A stretch of DNA of 64,000 nucleotides from Mytilus californianus (GCF_021869535.1 NW_026262723.1:84694324-84758323), one strand, 5' to 3'. Shown: positions 23,658 to 36,269, counted from the stretch's first letter. Numbers and translations: made by a program. The notes: a model not told the origin generated them from the sequence alone.

Positions 23658-24231
23658 TATGCCGACATAACCCGAATAATTCATTCGTTATATTCCGCTG
23701 ATCGATCTATACGATTACTTCAGTAGGGGCACGGTAGTATTTCCTGGCCCATTATAAGGGATAATGATAGCCTTTTTAGAATTTTCACCACTTTCTAACA
23801 CTCCCAAAAATTCTACATAAACAGTTAACTGAAGTACTTTCCTTATACTATTCAGAAATGAATTTGAATATGTATCATGACCGTTTACTTTTTTTGATAT
23901 CTTTAAAAACCTAAGGCCACTAGTGCTTTTAGGTCTTTTATCATGCAGTGAATACAAAATTAAAAAAAAATCTCAAAAATTCATTTTCACCTGTATGTAA
24001 AATTATTTCATATTTTTCTACACCTGATTCATCCCTCAGTTTGGGAAAGTATGTTCAGTTGATACTGTATTGTTTGTCCAATCGCACTGATCAGATACAT
24101 TGACTTAAGTAGGGTACACAAAAGAGCAACCTAAGTTCTCGGGAATGCAAATACTACCGTGCTACCATTACAAGTAAGTAGGAGAGATCGATTACGGGGA
24201 GGGACTGAACTATTCGGGTTAATGCCGGCAA
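23658..24231. mobile_element. foldback element with ~85-bp inverted arms, interior present (copy 1)
   Basis: Left arm 23658-23742 (TGCCGACATAACCCGAATAA ... GCACGGTAGTATTT) pairs with right arm 24149-24231 (AAATACTACCGTGC ... TTCGGGTTAATGCCGGCA). The interior of about 400 bp is AT-rich and non-coding. Copy 2 of the duplication keeps only the outer parts of both arms. No clear target duplication was found. Confidence 0.7.
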
Positions 24232-26725
24232 TTGACACTAGTAATAAGAACTGTGCAATATGCTTTTGCGTGTATATTTCAAACACCATATTTTAACAGA
24301 TAATCTTTCAAAAATATATGATCATTGTGGTTTCGAAATAATTTTTAATCAGTATACAAACTACAAATTTTGATTTAGATAATATGTCCAATCTACATCT
24401 CGGCCTCTACAAGATTCAAGATTTTTTTCTACGAAAAGGTATTAGTCGCAGATATCTTAATCAGGTCAAGCTTTTTGACTTTCTTTGATTTCTTATATAA
24501 GAATATTTAATTGAATACCAAAATAAGGTGTTATATGTGAACCTATGCATTTGCCTTTGACGAAAAAACATTCATATTTTATCCGATTTATACAGTATTA
24601 TGTAAATTGTTTTTTATAGTAGGTAATGTTGAAACAAATCCTGTATAATAACCATACAATGATTTCAATGACTTCGTATAACAGGATTCATTTCTGAATA
24701 CTTTTAATTGTACACTTTTATTAACCCATGTGAGATGAATATATATTATGATATATTTCATACAAATGTATTTACTATTCACTAAGTTTTCAACTATAAA
24801 ATTTTGACCAATCTGCTAATTTGTGCTGTAAACCAGACACCTTGCATTTTGATATCTATAGTTATGTATATTAATCCGACAGCAATTAGGGGATACAACC
24901 AATTAAATACGAAGAAAATACCCTAGACCTACCAATTATTCAAACTTCAGCCTAAATTAATTTGACCTTTAGTATCAGAAAAAAAACTATTTGACCTTGA
25001 AATTTTATTATTCGATTGTATTTATCCATTGTGGTTGTGTAATGACACCATTGAGAATGAAAATCCTCTCTCTCCTTCCATAATCCCTATCACCAATTAG
25101 ACATATACTCTGAATGAAAAGCACCATGTGTAGATAAGTGATGTATACATTATTGAAATGACCCTAATACTTACTAAATTTTCAAACAAACATAATCGCT
25201 AACCTTCACTCATGTATTAGAATTTAAGAATTGAATGCTTCTTTTTGTAAATCTATTTGTGGGTGTGAAAGTGTGACCGAAGGCACATTTAGTGTGAAGA
25301 GGGTGAATATTTTTTGGTTGTCAAGGTCAAGGCTACTAATAAAATACAAGTCATTTTACATTCCAAATTACATATATATACTTTTACATGTAAACAACAG
25401 ATGATGGAATATACGAGTATCGACATCGGAAAAGAAATCCCGATTTTAGACTCGCATTATGTTGTGAATCTTTGGCTTGGAAGTGTTTTCAGGAACTCTG
25501 TGTCAAGATCTAATACAATCCCTTTTTACAGTATAGTCATATAGTTAGTTGTTAAAGAAACATTTGCATGCCAAATTTCACCACTTTATGATTCATCGCT
25601 ATATATCAGAACACAACCGCTCCTTACGTACTTTGTTTTTTCTTGTGGCCAATACCAATTTAACAAATTGTTTTCCTTTCTTCATCGAAATTGCACATGA
25701 ACCTACTTAAAAAGAAAATAAAAAAATGCTTGATCCTGCAGAATTGTCATCCTGTTCATTCAAGCAACATTTGAAACAAAAACATGTCGTGTAATATCGT
25801 TTATGTTGGCGTTCCACCCAACTTAAAAGTGATAAAAAGTCAAAGCTATAAAACAAAGCTGTGATATTAAAGATCTTTCAAATATGGCCCTAGTGTGAAA
25901 CTTTTTGTGAAATAACGTCCGTCCGTCCGTCGTCAACATGTCGGACAATAACTCAAAAACGCTTTAACCAATTTGCATGAAACTTTGTTGAATTGTTTAT
26001 ATCTATTGACGTGAGCTCCCTTCGATTTTTATAAATTTTGGATTTTACGTTTCCCGAGTTATGGGATTTTATTCATTAAAAAAGGGGCTTTTCCCAGATT
26101 TCGGACAATTACTCAAAAATGCTTTGAACAGTTTTCATGAAACTTTGGTGACTGATTTAAATCTATTGAGAAAAGCGACGGGCGTATCATGCGCTCATGG
26201 CGCAGCTGTTTATTTTTCTCGTTTTGATTCTGTTTGTATTTATTAGTGACTGTCATATTTTTTAGACACCGACCATTACCATATCTTTTTTGTAGGTCAG
26301 GGTTTTTTTTTATAAATAAATTATTTCAAAAGGGAAGTGGAAGAAAACAGTTCGTTTCTGTTGAAAATTAGTAAAATAAAAACAGTGTTGCTTCAGGAAT
26401 AAATTCCTTACGTATTGCACCAACCACAATCAAGACGATCTATTGTTATAATTGTTTTTAAAAAAATAAGTCAAATACTCTAACGGGTAAACCTTTTTGT
26501 TAAAATACTACTTGACTGAACAGACATAACTATGACATAAAGACAGTATTTCCATATTGAAAGTTTCGTGTGACAATGAACAGACTGGCGTACTCGAAAA
26601 CATAGTTGTGGAAAATAGATAAATTTCAAGAATTAATAGCACACTAAAGACTACGTGGAACACTCTTCTTATTGGTATATGAAGAGAGCTTTAAAAATTA
26701 ATTACATTTTGTATGTTGATAGAAT

Positions 26726-26920
26726 AGAGAATGGAAACGGAGGATGTGTCAAAGAGACAACAATCCGACCAAAGTGCAGAAAACAGCCCAATGTCACCAA
26801 ATGGCTCTTCAACGCAGCGAGAAAAATCCCGCACCCGGAGGCGAGATTCAGCTGGCCCCTAAGCAATAATGTACACTAGTTCAGCGAAAAAGACTCCACA
26901 CTAAACTCCGCAACATACAA
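26726..26920 (+). repeat. repeat family R1 inside duplication copy 2
   Basis: Second copy of the R1 element carried by the segmental duplication. Confidence 0.7.
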
Positions 26921-27300
26921 ATGAACCGAAATTTAATAACAAAATACAAAAGACTAACAATTTAAAGGCTAGAGGTTCCTGACTTTGGACAAGCGCAAAA
27001 CATGCGGTGGGGTTAAACGTGTTTTGTGATATCTCAACCCTCTACCTCTAGCCAATGTGGAATAAACAAACACACAGCAAAACGCACAGTAAAACTCAGT
27101 CAGTTAAAAGAAGTCCGAGTCCGATGTTAGAAAAGGTGACAGAAGAAACTATGCATAATGACAATTAATGATCAGCACAAATTAACAAAGGACTACAAGC
27201 AGTTACTGACATGAAAGCTTCAAACCTCAATTAAACTGTTCGAAAAATTATGTCTTCATCGAATAAAAATCAATCACAATCCCTCCCGGTTAGGAGTTTA

Positions 27301-27420
27301 GTATCATGCCATCATAAATCGTACGAGAAGAACACAACCCGTATCATGCCATCATAAATCATACGAGAAGAACACAACCCGTATCATGCCATCATAAATC
27401 ATACGAGAAGAACACAACCC
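27301..27420. repeat. three tandem 40-bp units
   Basis: Units 27301-27340, 27341-27380 and 27381-27420 begin gtatcatgccatcataaatc. Only one unit occurs at the matching place in copy 1 (23363-23402), so the expansion came after the duplication. Confidence 0.9.
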
Positions 27421-27668
27421 GTATCATGCCAACAACTGGTTTTAAAATAAATGTGTGTTTATATCAGATGCAAAGACACAGTTAATCTTTAAAAAAATCC
27501 ATCTTTAATGACATGACAAGAGCACCGTAACTTTATCTCTTGTACATAAGTCTGTTTAAAGGTTAAGTTAGCTTTTGAGGTGAATGACGACATTTGATTT
27601 AACACCTTTTTTACGAATATGAAACAAATATAAAATGTTCTATATATATTAGTGTAACAAGCTTCTTA

Positions 27669-27795
27669 TGTCGGCATAACCCGAATAATTCAGTCGTTAT
27701 ATTCCGCTGATCTACGATTACTTCATTAACAAGTAAGTAGGAGAGATCGATTACGGGGAGGGACTGAATTATTCGGGTTAATGCCGGCAATTAAT
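27669..27795. mobile_element. collapsed foldback element (arms only, copy 2)
   Basis: Reads tgtcggcataacccgaataa to gattacttca, then directly aacaagtaagtaggagag to attcgggttaatgccggca. The interior found at 23723-24166 is missing, leaving a near-palindrome. Confidence 0.7.
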
Positions 27796-29473
27796 ACTAG
27801 TAATAAGAACTGTGCAATATGCTTTTGCGTGTATATTTCAAACACCATATTTTAACAGATAATCTTTCAAAAATATATGATCATTGTGGTTTCGAAATAA
27901 TTTTTAATCAGTATACAAACTACAAATTTTGATTTAGATAATATGTCCAATCTACATCTCGGCCTCTACAAGATTCAAGATTTTTTTCTACGAAAAGGTA
28001 TTAGTCGCAGATATCTTAATCAGGTCAAGCTTTTTGACTTTCTTTGATTTCTTATATAAGAATATTTAATTGAATAACAAAATAAGGTGTTATATGTGAA
28101 CCTATGCATTTGCCTTTGACGAAAAAACAATCATATTGTATCCGATTTATACAGTATTATGTAAATTGTTTTTTATAGTAGGTAATGTTGAAACAAATCC
28201 TGTATAATAACCATACAATGATTTCAATGACTTCGTATAACAGGATTCATTTCTGAATACTTTTAATTGTACACTTTTATTAACCCATGTGAGATGAATA
28301 TATATTATGATATATTTCATACAAATGTATTTACTATTCACTAAGTTTTCAACTATAAAATTTTGACCAATCTGCTAATTTGTGCTGTAAACCTGACACC
28401 TTGCATTTTGATATCTATAGTTATGTATATTAATCCGACAGTAATTAGGGGATACAACCAATTAAATACGAAGAAAATACCCTCGACCTACCAATTATTT
28501 AAACTTCAGCCTAAATTAATTTGACCTTTAGTATCAGAAAAAAAACTATTTGACCTTGAAATTTTATTATTCGATTGTATTTATCCATTGTGGTTGTGTA
28601 ATGACACCATTGAGAATGAAAATCCTCTCTCTCCTTCCATAATCCCTATCACCAATTAGACATATACTCTGAATGAAAAGCACCATGTGTAGATAAGTGA
28701 TGTATACATTATTGAAATGACCCTAATACTTACTAAATTTTCAAACAAACATAATCGCTAACCTTCACTCATGTATTAGAATTTAAGAATTGAATGCTTC
28801 TTTTTGTAAATCTATTTGTGGGTGTGAAAGTGTGACCGAAGGCACATTTAGTGTGAAGAGGGTGAATATTTTTTGGTTGTCAAGGTCAAGGTTACTAATA
28901 AAATACAAGTCATTTTACATTCCAAATTACATATATATACTTTTACATGTAAACAACAGATGATGGAATATACGAGTATCGACATCGGAAAAGAAATCCC
29001 GATTTTAGACTCGCATTATATTGTGAATCTTTGGCTTGGAAGTGTTTTCAGGAACTCTGTGTCAAGATCTAATACAATCCCTTTTTACAGTATAGTCATA
29101 TAGTTAGTTGTTAAAGAAACATTTGCATGCCAAATTTCACCACTTTATGATTCATCGCTATATATCAGAACACAACCGCTCCTTACGTACTTTGTTTTTT
29201 CTTGTGGCCAATACCAATTTAACAAATTGTTTTCCTTTCTTCATCGAAATTGCACATGAACCTACTTAAAAAGAAAATAAAAAAATGCTTGATCCTGCAG
29301 AATTGTCATCCTGTTCATTCAAGCAACATTTGAAACAAAAACATGTCGTGTAATATCGTTTATGTTGGCGTTCCACCCAACTTAAAAGTGATAAAAAGTC
29401 AAAGCTATAAAACGAAGCTGTGATATTAAAGATCTTTCAAATATGGCCCTAGTGTGAAACTTATTGTGAAATT

Positions 29474-31410
29474 GGCACTACATTTTAATCTAGAATGTAA
29501 TGGTATCAAGTAAATACAGTTATTAAAATATTACAGAGAACGGAGAAAGTCAAATGGAGATGGAATTAAAAAGGGACTGTCTGGTATCTATATCGGAAAA
29601 AGGGATGTCCTTTAATTATTGTTAATAAGAAAATATTACTTATATGAACTATGATCCTTATAAAAGGTGTGACCACTTTTGTAGACACAGGGAGACGTTT
29701 CCATGTTATATATTTTTTTTAATAATTTCTTCACGATTCCATCACCTCGTAGTTTATTTTTGTATTGTGTGACGAGAATTTATATGAAATTTTTTACATT
29801 CTTTACCTGAAATTCTTATCACATGCTTTGGCTTAGCATGCTTAGTGAACTCTTCAAATCCAAGCATTTTGGTATGTGTCAACAGACGTTGTTCTACGCG
29901 CTGTATTTCCCATACATGTTAACTAATTGGTTGTTGTTTAATAAAATGGAAAAAAAATATATAATAGTGTTTCAGTTTTCATGACAAAAATCACGACACA
30001 TACATGAAAAAAACAAAAAGCAAAGGAACAGCGCTTTCATTGCTGTCCTTCATCTCATAATCACAGCAAGGTATTCAACATGGGGCAAAAACTCTCATCT
30101 TATTGCATGTAAGTTCTAGACGAGTGAGCGGAAGTCTTTGCTTGATGTCAATCACGCTATATAGCTGTGCATTGAAAATCACAGCTATAAGGTAATATCA
30201 ACGAATAAAAGGTCATATCTGGCAAAGAAATCTAGCATTGGTACTGTCATTAATTACCCGACAATCTCACTGTTAGATGCAAAAACAATACAGGCATATC
30301 GAGAACAACGGGCACATCAAGATATGTTTCCGATAACTTTGCAGGAAATTTTGTGAGAGTAGGGCACATAAATCGGACGGACTGCATATCAATTCCTAGA
30401 AACTAACTGGTCGAAAGCTAGAAAACGAAGTAGCAACTTCAAGAAATTTATCAAAAGAACAAAAATACATAAACTTACAGTTCAACAATTGGAAACATTT
30501 TATGGCTTTTACAGAAAACGAGAGACTAACATATTAGATAAGAAAGGATGCATATGTTTCATGCGTATTCGAGACGAGAGCAATTTGGCAGTATATCGGT
30601 TACTTGTAGTAGGATTCAAAGAATAAGGGAGGAAAAGGAAAGAAGACAGATCGTTTTCAAACTTTGCAAACGAGGGCAGTTGGATATGGATAGAACGGTC
30701 ATAAATAAGTATAACAAAAATACCGAACTCCAAGGCCTAGTAAATTCAAAACGGGGAAGTCCATAAAATCTGACAAAATCAAACCCTATTAATGAACGGA
30801 ACAAGTGAAAAGTAACTGCCATATTCTGATAAATGCGTACTAGTAAATTATCGGTAAACCAAATAATTTAACGTAAAAAACAATATCAGTAATCAGTGCA
30901 GCTGATGTCTAAAATGAATAAAAGGATGCTTCAAAGAAAGAGCACTTGTACACACAACATAACCAAAACGATCTATTGAGGTCAAATAACGCCATACAGA
31001 TAAACAGATTTCTTTCCCATATGACAAGCTTTAAATTACCCCCTGAAAAAAATGTCAATTTTCAGTAACTAGATAACCTGCTTTTAACATTGTAGTCCTC
31101 AACTGGCTATAAAAAAACAAGAATTTCGTGCAAATTACTAACACATTAGTATAAGAAACTCGTGTGTCTAATTAACAATGAGTACATGCAAATGCCATTA
31201 ATATCACATGTCAATTTTGGGGGGAAATGAAAAAGAAGATTTTTGTAGTTGAGGTGGCATAGTTCAAGGTTGTTTTCATTATTCTACTTTCGTCTTAATT
31301 CGCCACAGCGTTTTATATTTTCAAAGCGTCTGGTCATCGGAGTGTGTAGTCAAGATTAGTTATACATTTAATTGTAACTATAATTATGTTATTTTATCCT
31401 GTTTGCATCT
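29474..31410. other. intergenic sequence, nothing recognised
   Basis: AT-rich. Overlapping short open frames near 30509-30822 on both strands have no recognised domain and no gene-like signals. Confidence 0.3.
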
Positions 31411-31478
31411 AATCAAGGATTTATATAGAAAGATTAACCTCGAGATTCCAATCCTCCTTACTTTACAAATCCTTGATC
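31411..31478. mobile_element. 68-bp palindromic mini-element
   Basis: Ends ATCAAGGATTT (31412-31422) and AAATCCTTGAT (31467-31477) are inverted. The interior also pairs in part. A very short non-autonomous element or the remains of one. Confidence 0.5.
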
Positions 31479-31517
31479 TAAAGTATATATTATCTAGTTA
31501 CTTTATTTATTTTAGAC

Positions 31518-31664
31518 AGAAAATGTACTCTTTTTACTTTGAATACCATTGAAGATGAATTCCATTTTGTATTGCAATGTGAATGTTATAGAGATTTAAG
31601 GAGGCAGTTTATTAAACCTTATTATTATAGGCGTTCGTTCAAATTAGTTACTTCTCAGCACTGA
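31518..31664 (+). pseudogene. C-terminal fragment of a LINE-type reverse transcriptase protein
   Basis: The frame reads RKCTLFTLNTIEDEFHFVLQ, then CECYRDLRRQFIKPYYY, stopping at 31662. The C-x-x-(C)-IEDE-HF-x-x-x-C pattern is the zinc-knuckle-like tail found after the RT domain in many LINE ORF2 proteins; the second Cys is Phe here. Short, isolated and non-functional. Confidence 0.5.
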
Positions 31665-31669
31665 AAATG

Positions 31670-33109
31670 TGAGATTTGCGTAATTCGTGTACTTTCTTAT
31701 TTTAGGACTGAACTATTAGTGGACAATAATTGATGTTTATTTGCTTCTCTGGCGTATTATGGCATTTTATGTTAGAAATATGTATTTGTATTAATTCTTG
31801 TACTAATAAGCATAATGTGCTTAAAGTAATATAAAGATTTCAAAAATATTTATTAAGAACAGCGACTTCATATTCATTTTCTGGCAATGTTATCTTGAAA
31901 AAAGAGGTGTTTTTAAAAATAATTGTGAAGTATAGTACGTTACTGTACAATCAAATTTATCGAACATTTTGTTGTTTTCTAATAAAACAGAACTCAAATC
32001 CAATGAAAACAGAAATTAAACAAACAACAGCTGTATATTCATATATCAAAAATAGAAGTATACCATTAATAGTTAAGCTGTGCGATGTTTGGACGTATAG
32101 ATATCGGAAAGTTAAACGATACATAAGGGACAAAACGAAAATAACTGAACATTTCATCCAAAAGTGGATACCACATAGGATATAGTATTTCACCAGTAGC
32201 GTGAAAAAATAATTTCTCTCAAAATTCACTAAAATTCACAAATTAGCTTAACATTTTTTGTGTCTCCTGACATATTTTGCCATCCAGTTCAGTGAATTTT
32301 TAGTCTCAGACATGTCCCCAGCCAGTCCTAAAAGAGACCGTCAAACGTCAAGCAATATCGATCTACAATAGGCAGTGTTGCAATAAAGCAAGTTTTTCTC
32401 CGATGTTAAAGATTTTTCGTGGTTTCTTTTTTTTTCCGTTAAGTGCACCAGTAATTACTATTTGTTAGAAATGCAGTTAATTTCAATTGCAATGAAAATC
32501 TTACCTTGTATATAATTATTGACAACCGTTTTTCATAAAATTGTAACGAAAATTTTATGTTCACATTAATACATGACCAGGACAGTATAAATCCAGACTA
32601 TGTCAAACTGTTCATTACGTTAAAAATACCAACCAATCAGTGGGGGTTAAACAAAATTTAAAGACTTTTTCGGTCAGTTATTTTGTTATTCAAGACATTT
32701 AAATTCCTTTAAATCCTTTGACTGTTATTCGTCGTATACTTTTCCATGCGTATTTAATTAAACGACGTATTAAAACATAGACCGTGTGTCTTTATTTTGC
32801 TTGAATTTTAAAAAGAAAAAAGAATTTGAACTCGCGGACATTTTCGACATGCCAAGTGGTAGGGCTAGTGGATTGATTTTGCATGATTGATTGATTGATT
32901 GATTGTTTGTTTGTATGCTTGTTTGAATAATAATAACTTAGCCATTCTTCCAAAACTATTTGTTATCTATTTTTCAAATATATTGCGTTTGAATTTGTCA
33001 GTGCATCGTTTGGCTGGCTGTAATGTAATATTGTACTAATATGTATTTATTGTATATATATATTTTTTTGTATATTTTGACTCCTCAAAATTCAAGAGTC
33101 TATCCTAAA
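31670..33109. other. intergenic sequence
   Basis: AT-rich. It includes a GATT simple run at 32886-32905 that resembles a SINE tail but has no head attached. Otherwise nothing recognised. Confidence 0.3.
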
Positions 33110-33383
33110 TTAAGGTAAATTGTTTGGCTTTCCAAATACCGTTTCGATTCCTTACATCACTGAAGAGACATTAATTGTCGAAATCCGGACATGGTGTACA
33201 AAAACCTTTGCACCTTTTGTTTGCGATATATCATCTTTTCCGCAAGTTTATTGTTTTCTGTTTAGTGTTAAATTTATAATTAAGATCCATTTATTACATC
33301 GGTGATCCGTTTACTTGGCAATCGCCAGTGGCAGTCAGCAGGGTTTAAGAACATTTGTTGTTCGACCTGTTAGTCAAATGCGT
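33110..33383 (+). repeat. interspersed repeat (ggctttccaaat family)
   Basis: Contains ttggctttccaaataccg, attgtcgaaatccgg and ggcaatcgccagtggcagtc, a block I recall as recurrent in mussel DNA. The class is unknown. It runs into the tandem duplication at 33384. Confidence 0.45.
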
Positions 33384-33677
33384 TTTGTTAAAATATACTT
33401 TTTCACTTTTTTGGTCTTTTGGAAAATGTTGTTTGTGCTGTATTTAGACCCCTCTAACAAGAAATTTGTTTTGCATGCACACGTATAAAAATTGCGGTTT
33501 TTATCCAACGCAATCATAGGTTTGAACGTCTTTGTTAAAATATACTTTTTCACTTTTTTGGTCTTTTGGAAAATGTTGTTTGTGCTGTATTTAGACCCCT
33601 CTAACAAGAAATTTGTTTTGCATGCACACGTATAAAAATTGCGGTTTTTATCCAACGCAATCATAGGTTTGAACGTC
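33384..33677. repeat. 147-bp perfect tandem duplication
   Basis: 33384-33530 and 33531-33677 appear identical base for base by eye, starting tttgttaaaatatac and ending gtttgaacgtc. The minus-strand open frame through it simply repeats the same 49 residues and is not taken as a gene. Confidence 0.9.
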
Positions 33678-34199
33678 GTTTTCAATTTAGACTTGTTTAT
33701 ATATATTGTATATATACAGGTTGCACTATAATAAACCATTCATTCATTCCTGTTTGATTAGTTAGTTGGTTGGTTGACTTATTGATTGATTGATTGATTG
33801 ATGTTTGTTTAAAGCATCCAGTGTCGGACCATCAATGAATTGAGTACAAAAATCATGTAAAATATGTCGATTATTCCTTGGTATAGATATATACATGGCG
33901 TTAAACTATGTTAAATTGTTAATTACTATTTGCATAAATGCATAGAACTAGAAAAAAAAGATATTCTGAGTTTTGAAAAAACATATTTTTTAATGAGAAA
34001 CATTTTACAAATAATGCATGGCACAGAAGGCCATATAGCAGTTAAGGGATCGGGTGGTCATCTCCAAAAAAGTGTATTTATCAGTTCAATAAATAATCAT
34101 ATGAACTATTCAACAACTGATGTTCAATACATAAATAAGAGCATAACAAGTACAAAATATAATTATGTTGTCAACCTCAACTGTTTTCCAGTCATTTTT

Positions 34200-34590
34200 G
34201 TCATTGAATGCCATAGAAGGTACCTAGATTTGTATCCTACTAAACTCCAACAGATTTTTTTTCAACATTGTATAAACTTTTCAGTGACTGAACACATATC
34301 TTAAATATGCACCTCCTATCTTGAACTGATTTGAATTATTTGTCTCATGTGTGGGACCTTCTTCTTAGTTATTAAATACTACAGAGGTTACTTAGTTTGC
34401 GTCACATGTAACTCCAAAGGTTTCCATTCAGCAATGTTCAAACTGTGATTGCACACCCACTGAAGATGTGCACTATCCATTCAGTACAGATTCGAAATAT
34501 TTTTGTTAGGTTTCTAATGTGTGGAACTCTGAATCATATTTGTCATTGAGTGCTATAGAGAGTTGGTGGTTTGTTTCAATTTCTACAACG
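34200..34590 (+). repeat. old repeat R8, also the host of the foldback insertion
   Basis: Two loosely related units (tcattgaatgccatagaagg, tgtgtggaac, catgtaactccaaaggtt) recur around 35320-35370 and 36187-36260, on either side of the foldback element. Diverged and non-coding. Confidence 0.4.
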
Positions 34591-35170
34591 ATATGCCAGA
34601 GCTTTCGTATCTATCATGATTTCCTTCATAGCGGTTGCTGCTTACAAAATGCTATTAAACCAAGGACTCCAAATGGTTAAGTTGAAGTCATCCTTTAAGA
34701 AATTTTACGGACTCGATCTTTGATTTGGTTGACCGTAACGACCACGGATATGTTCGAATATGTGTTGCCACCACTACTGTCTTCTTTTTCACCGTTCTGA
34801 CATTACCGAATAGGACTCACCACCAAATATTTACTTGCGATAGATGGCTACCGATATGCTCCAATTGTCGTTACCACAAACCCATCCTCTTTTCCTCGAA
34901 TGTGACATAACCGAATTAGGTTTGTCACCGAATTTTACTTACATGAGCAACACGACGGATGCCACATGTAGAATCTCTTTACACTTCCAGATCACCTGAG
35001 AGCAGCCCCGCTTTTTGGTGGAATTCGTGTTGTTAAGTGTTTGGTTTTCTGTGTTGTGTTTTGTGGACTATGGGTTTTTTTCTTTTTGTTGTTTTTCGTT
35101 TTTTGCCATGCAAATTTGTCTTCGACTTGAGTTTGAATGTCATTTTGTAACTTCTGCCTCTCTTCAGATA
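34590..35170 (+). pseudogene. 3' end of the RT retroelement family, degenerate
   Basis: Matches the 52239-52775 copy through the gctgcttacaaaatgctatt, aagttgaagtcatcc, gagcaacacgacgg and tgtgttgtgttttgtg blocks. Frameshifted and non-functional. Confidence 0.6.
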
Positions 35171-35364
35171 TCTAAGTAGAATATGATATCATGAATTGAT
35201 TACTTGTGTCAAAAAATGTTCGTCGGCTCTCATATTAAATATCTTTTGACTGCCATTTAAAAATTAATTATGTACACCACACAAAATTGTTTTTGAAAAG
35301 TCAGTTTTTTTGAAAGGTTAGCCATGTGTGGAACTTAGTCATTTCATTTCTGTCACTAAATTCT

Positions 35365-36186
35365 ATAGGATGCTATGGAAAGCCGTTCTCGTCAAAACTA
35401 TGTTTAAACCATTTTTTCGAAAAAAATACACACTGAGAATTAAAAAAATCACACTGAGATTTTAAAACCTAAAATAACACACTGAGAAATCGAAATTACA
35501 CACTGAGATTTTAAAAAGACACACTGAGATGAAATAAATTGAAAAACACACACTGAGAATTGTTAATTACACAATGAGATTTCAAAAATACACACTGAGA
35601 TTTTAAAAATACACACTGAGATTAATATGCAAATTACTATTGAATATTCATGAGATGAATAATTTAACAGATTAATATCTTGGATCATCTTGGTCTCCCG
35701 AACTCTTGTCATTATAATGAAATGCGGTTCCTACAACCAACATTCGTAATAAATTTCAAGACTTAACAACTTTTCATACTTTTCAACTGTTACCCTGATT
35801 TCGCAAGGTAATCTTTTATATTTTTGTTACGTATATATGCTATAATAGGCACTTGGGAAAAAAATTTCTCCCACGGTGTAATTTTAAATTCTCATTGTGT
35901 AATTTCAAATTCTCAGTGTGTGTTTTTCAGTTTATTTCATCTAAGTGTGTCTTTTTGAAATCTCATTGTGTAATTTTCAATTCTCAGTGTGTAGTTTTCA
36001 ATTCTCAGTGTGTAATTTTCAATTCTCAGTGTGTGTTTTTCATTTTTTGTAATCTTAGTGCGTTTTTATGAAGTCTCAGTGTGAAATTTTTAATTCTCAG
36101 TGTGTTTTTTTTATAATTCTCAGTGTGTAAATTTTTCAAAAATGGTTTAAACATAGTTTTGACGAGAACGGCTTGCCATAGGATGC
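35365..36186. mobile_element. foldback element with minisatellite arms and 9-bp flanking repeats
   Basis: The element (35374-36177) is bounded by direct repeats ATAGGATGC at 35365-35373 and 36178-36186. The outer arms are long and near-perfect: AAGCCGTTCTCGTCAAAACT... on the left and its complement on the right (36130-36175). Inside each arm is an array of about ten ~20-bp units with ACACACTGAGA (left, 35428-35625) or TCTCAGTGTGT (right, 35876-36130). The loop of about 240 bp is non-coding. Arm length and a 9-bp duplication resemble foldback/Mutator-like elements; class is inference. Confidence 0.8.
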
Positions 36187-36269
36187 ACATATAATATGTC
36201 ATGTGTAACTCCAATGATTTTATCTTCGACATAACTCAAACTTTGCACAGTAAGGGGACGACCATTTGA

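Larger units (their letters stand above)
21988..25914. repeat. tandem segmental duplication, copy 1 (3927 bp)
   Basis: Begins inside the R4 microsatellite (acgtccgtccgtcg) and ends in gtgaaat just before the second copy starts. It is nearly identical to 25915-29473, with a few substitutions. The main differences are a ~445-bp interior segment present only here (23723-24166) and a single 40-bp unit at 23363-23402 where copy 2 has three. Open frames at 22728, 24588 and 25314 exist in both copies but show no protein domain. Confidence 0.9.
25915..29473. repeat. tandem segmental duplication, copy 2 (3559 bp)
   Basis: Starts with acgtccgtccgtccgtcgtc, one GTCC more than copy 1, and stays colinear to gtgaaat at 29473, after which the sequences part. 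It lacks the R4 left hairpin because the break lies within the R4 microsatellite. Very few substitutions indicate a recent event or ongoing exchange. Confidence 0.9.

Noticed and set aside
22728-29103. Paired open frames (74, 64 and 76 codons) in both duplication copies
   Set aside because: The pairing follows from the duplication. The 74-codon frame runs through repeat R1, and the 76-codon frame starts with TTG. No domain is seen.
33374-33739. 121-codon minus-strand open frame with a repeated 49-residue block
   Set aside because: It only reflects the 147-bp tandem duplication inside an interspersed repeat; no domain or splice context.
33930-34304. 124-codon open frame
   Set aside because: Starts with TTG, has AT-driven composition and runs into repeat R8; no protein features.
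35853-36232. Open frames with repeated CNFKFSVC-type residues
   Set aside because: Product of the 20-bp units in the right arm of the foldback element, not a gene.
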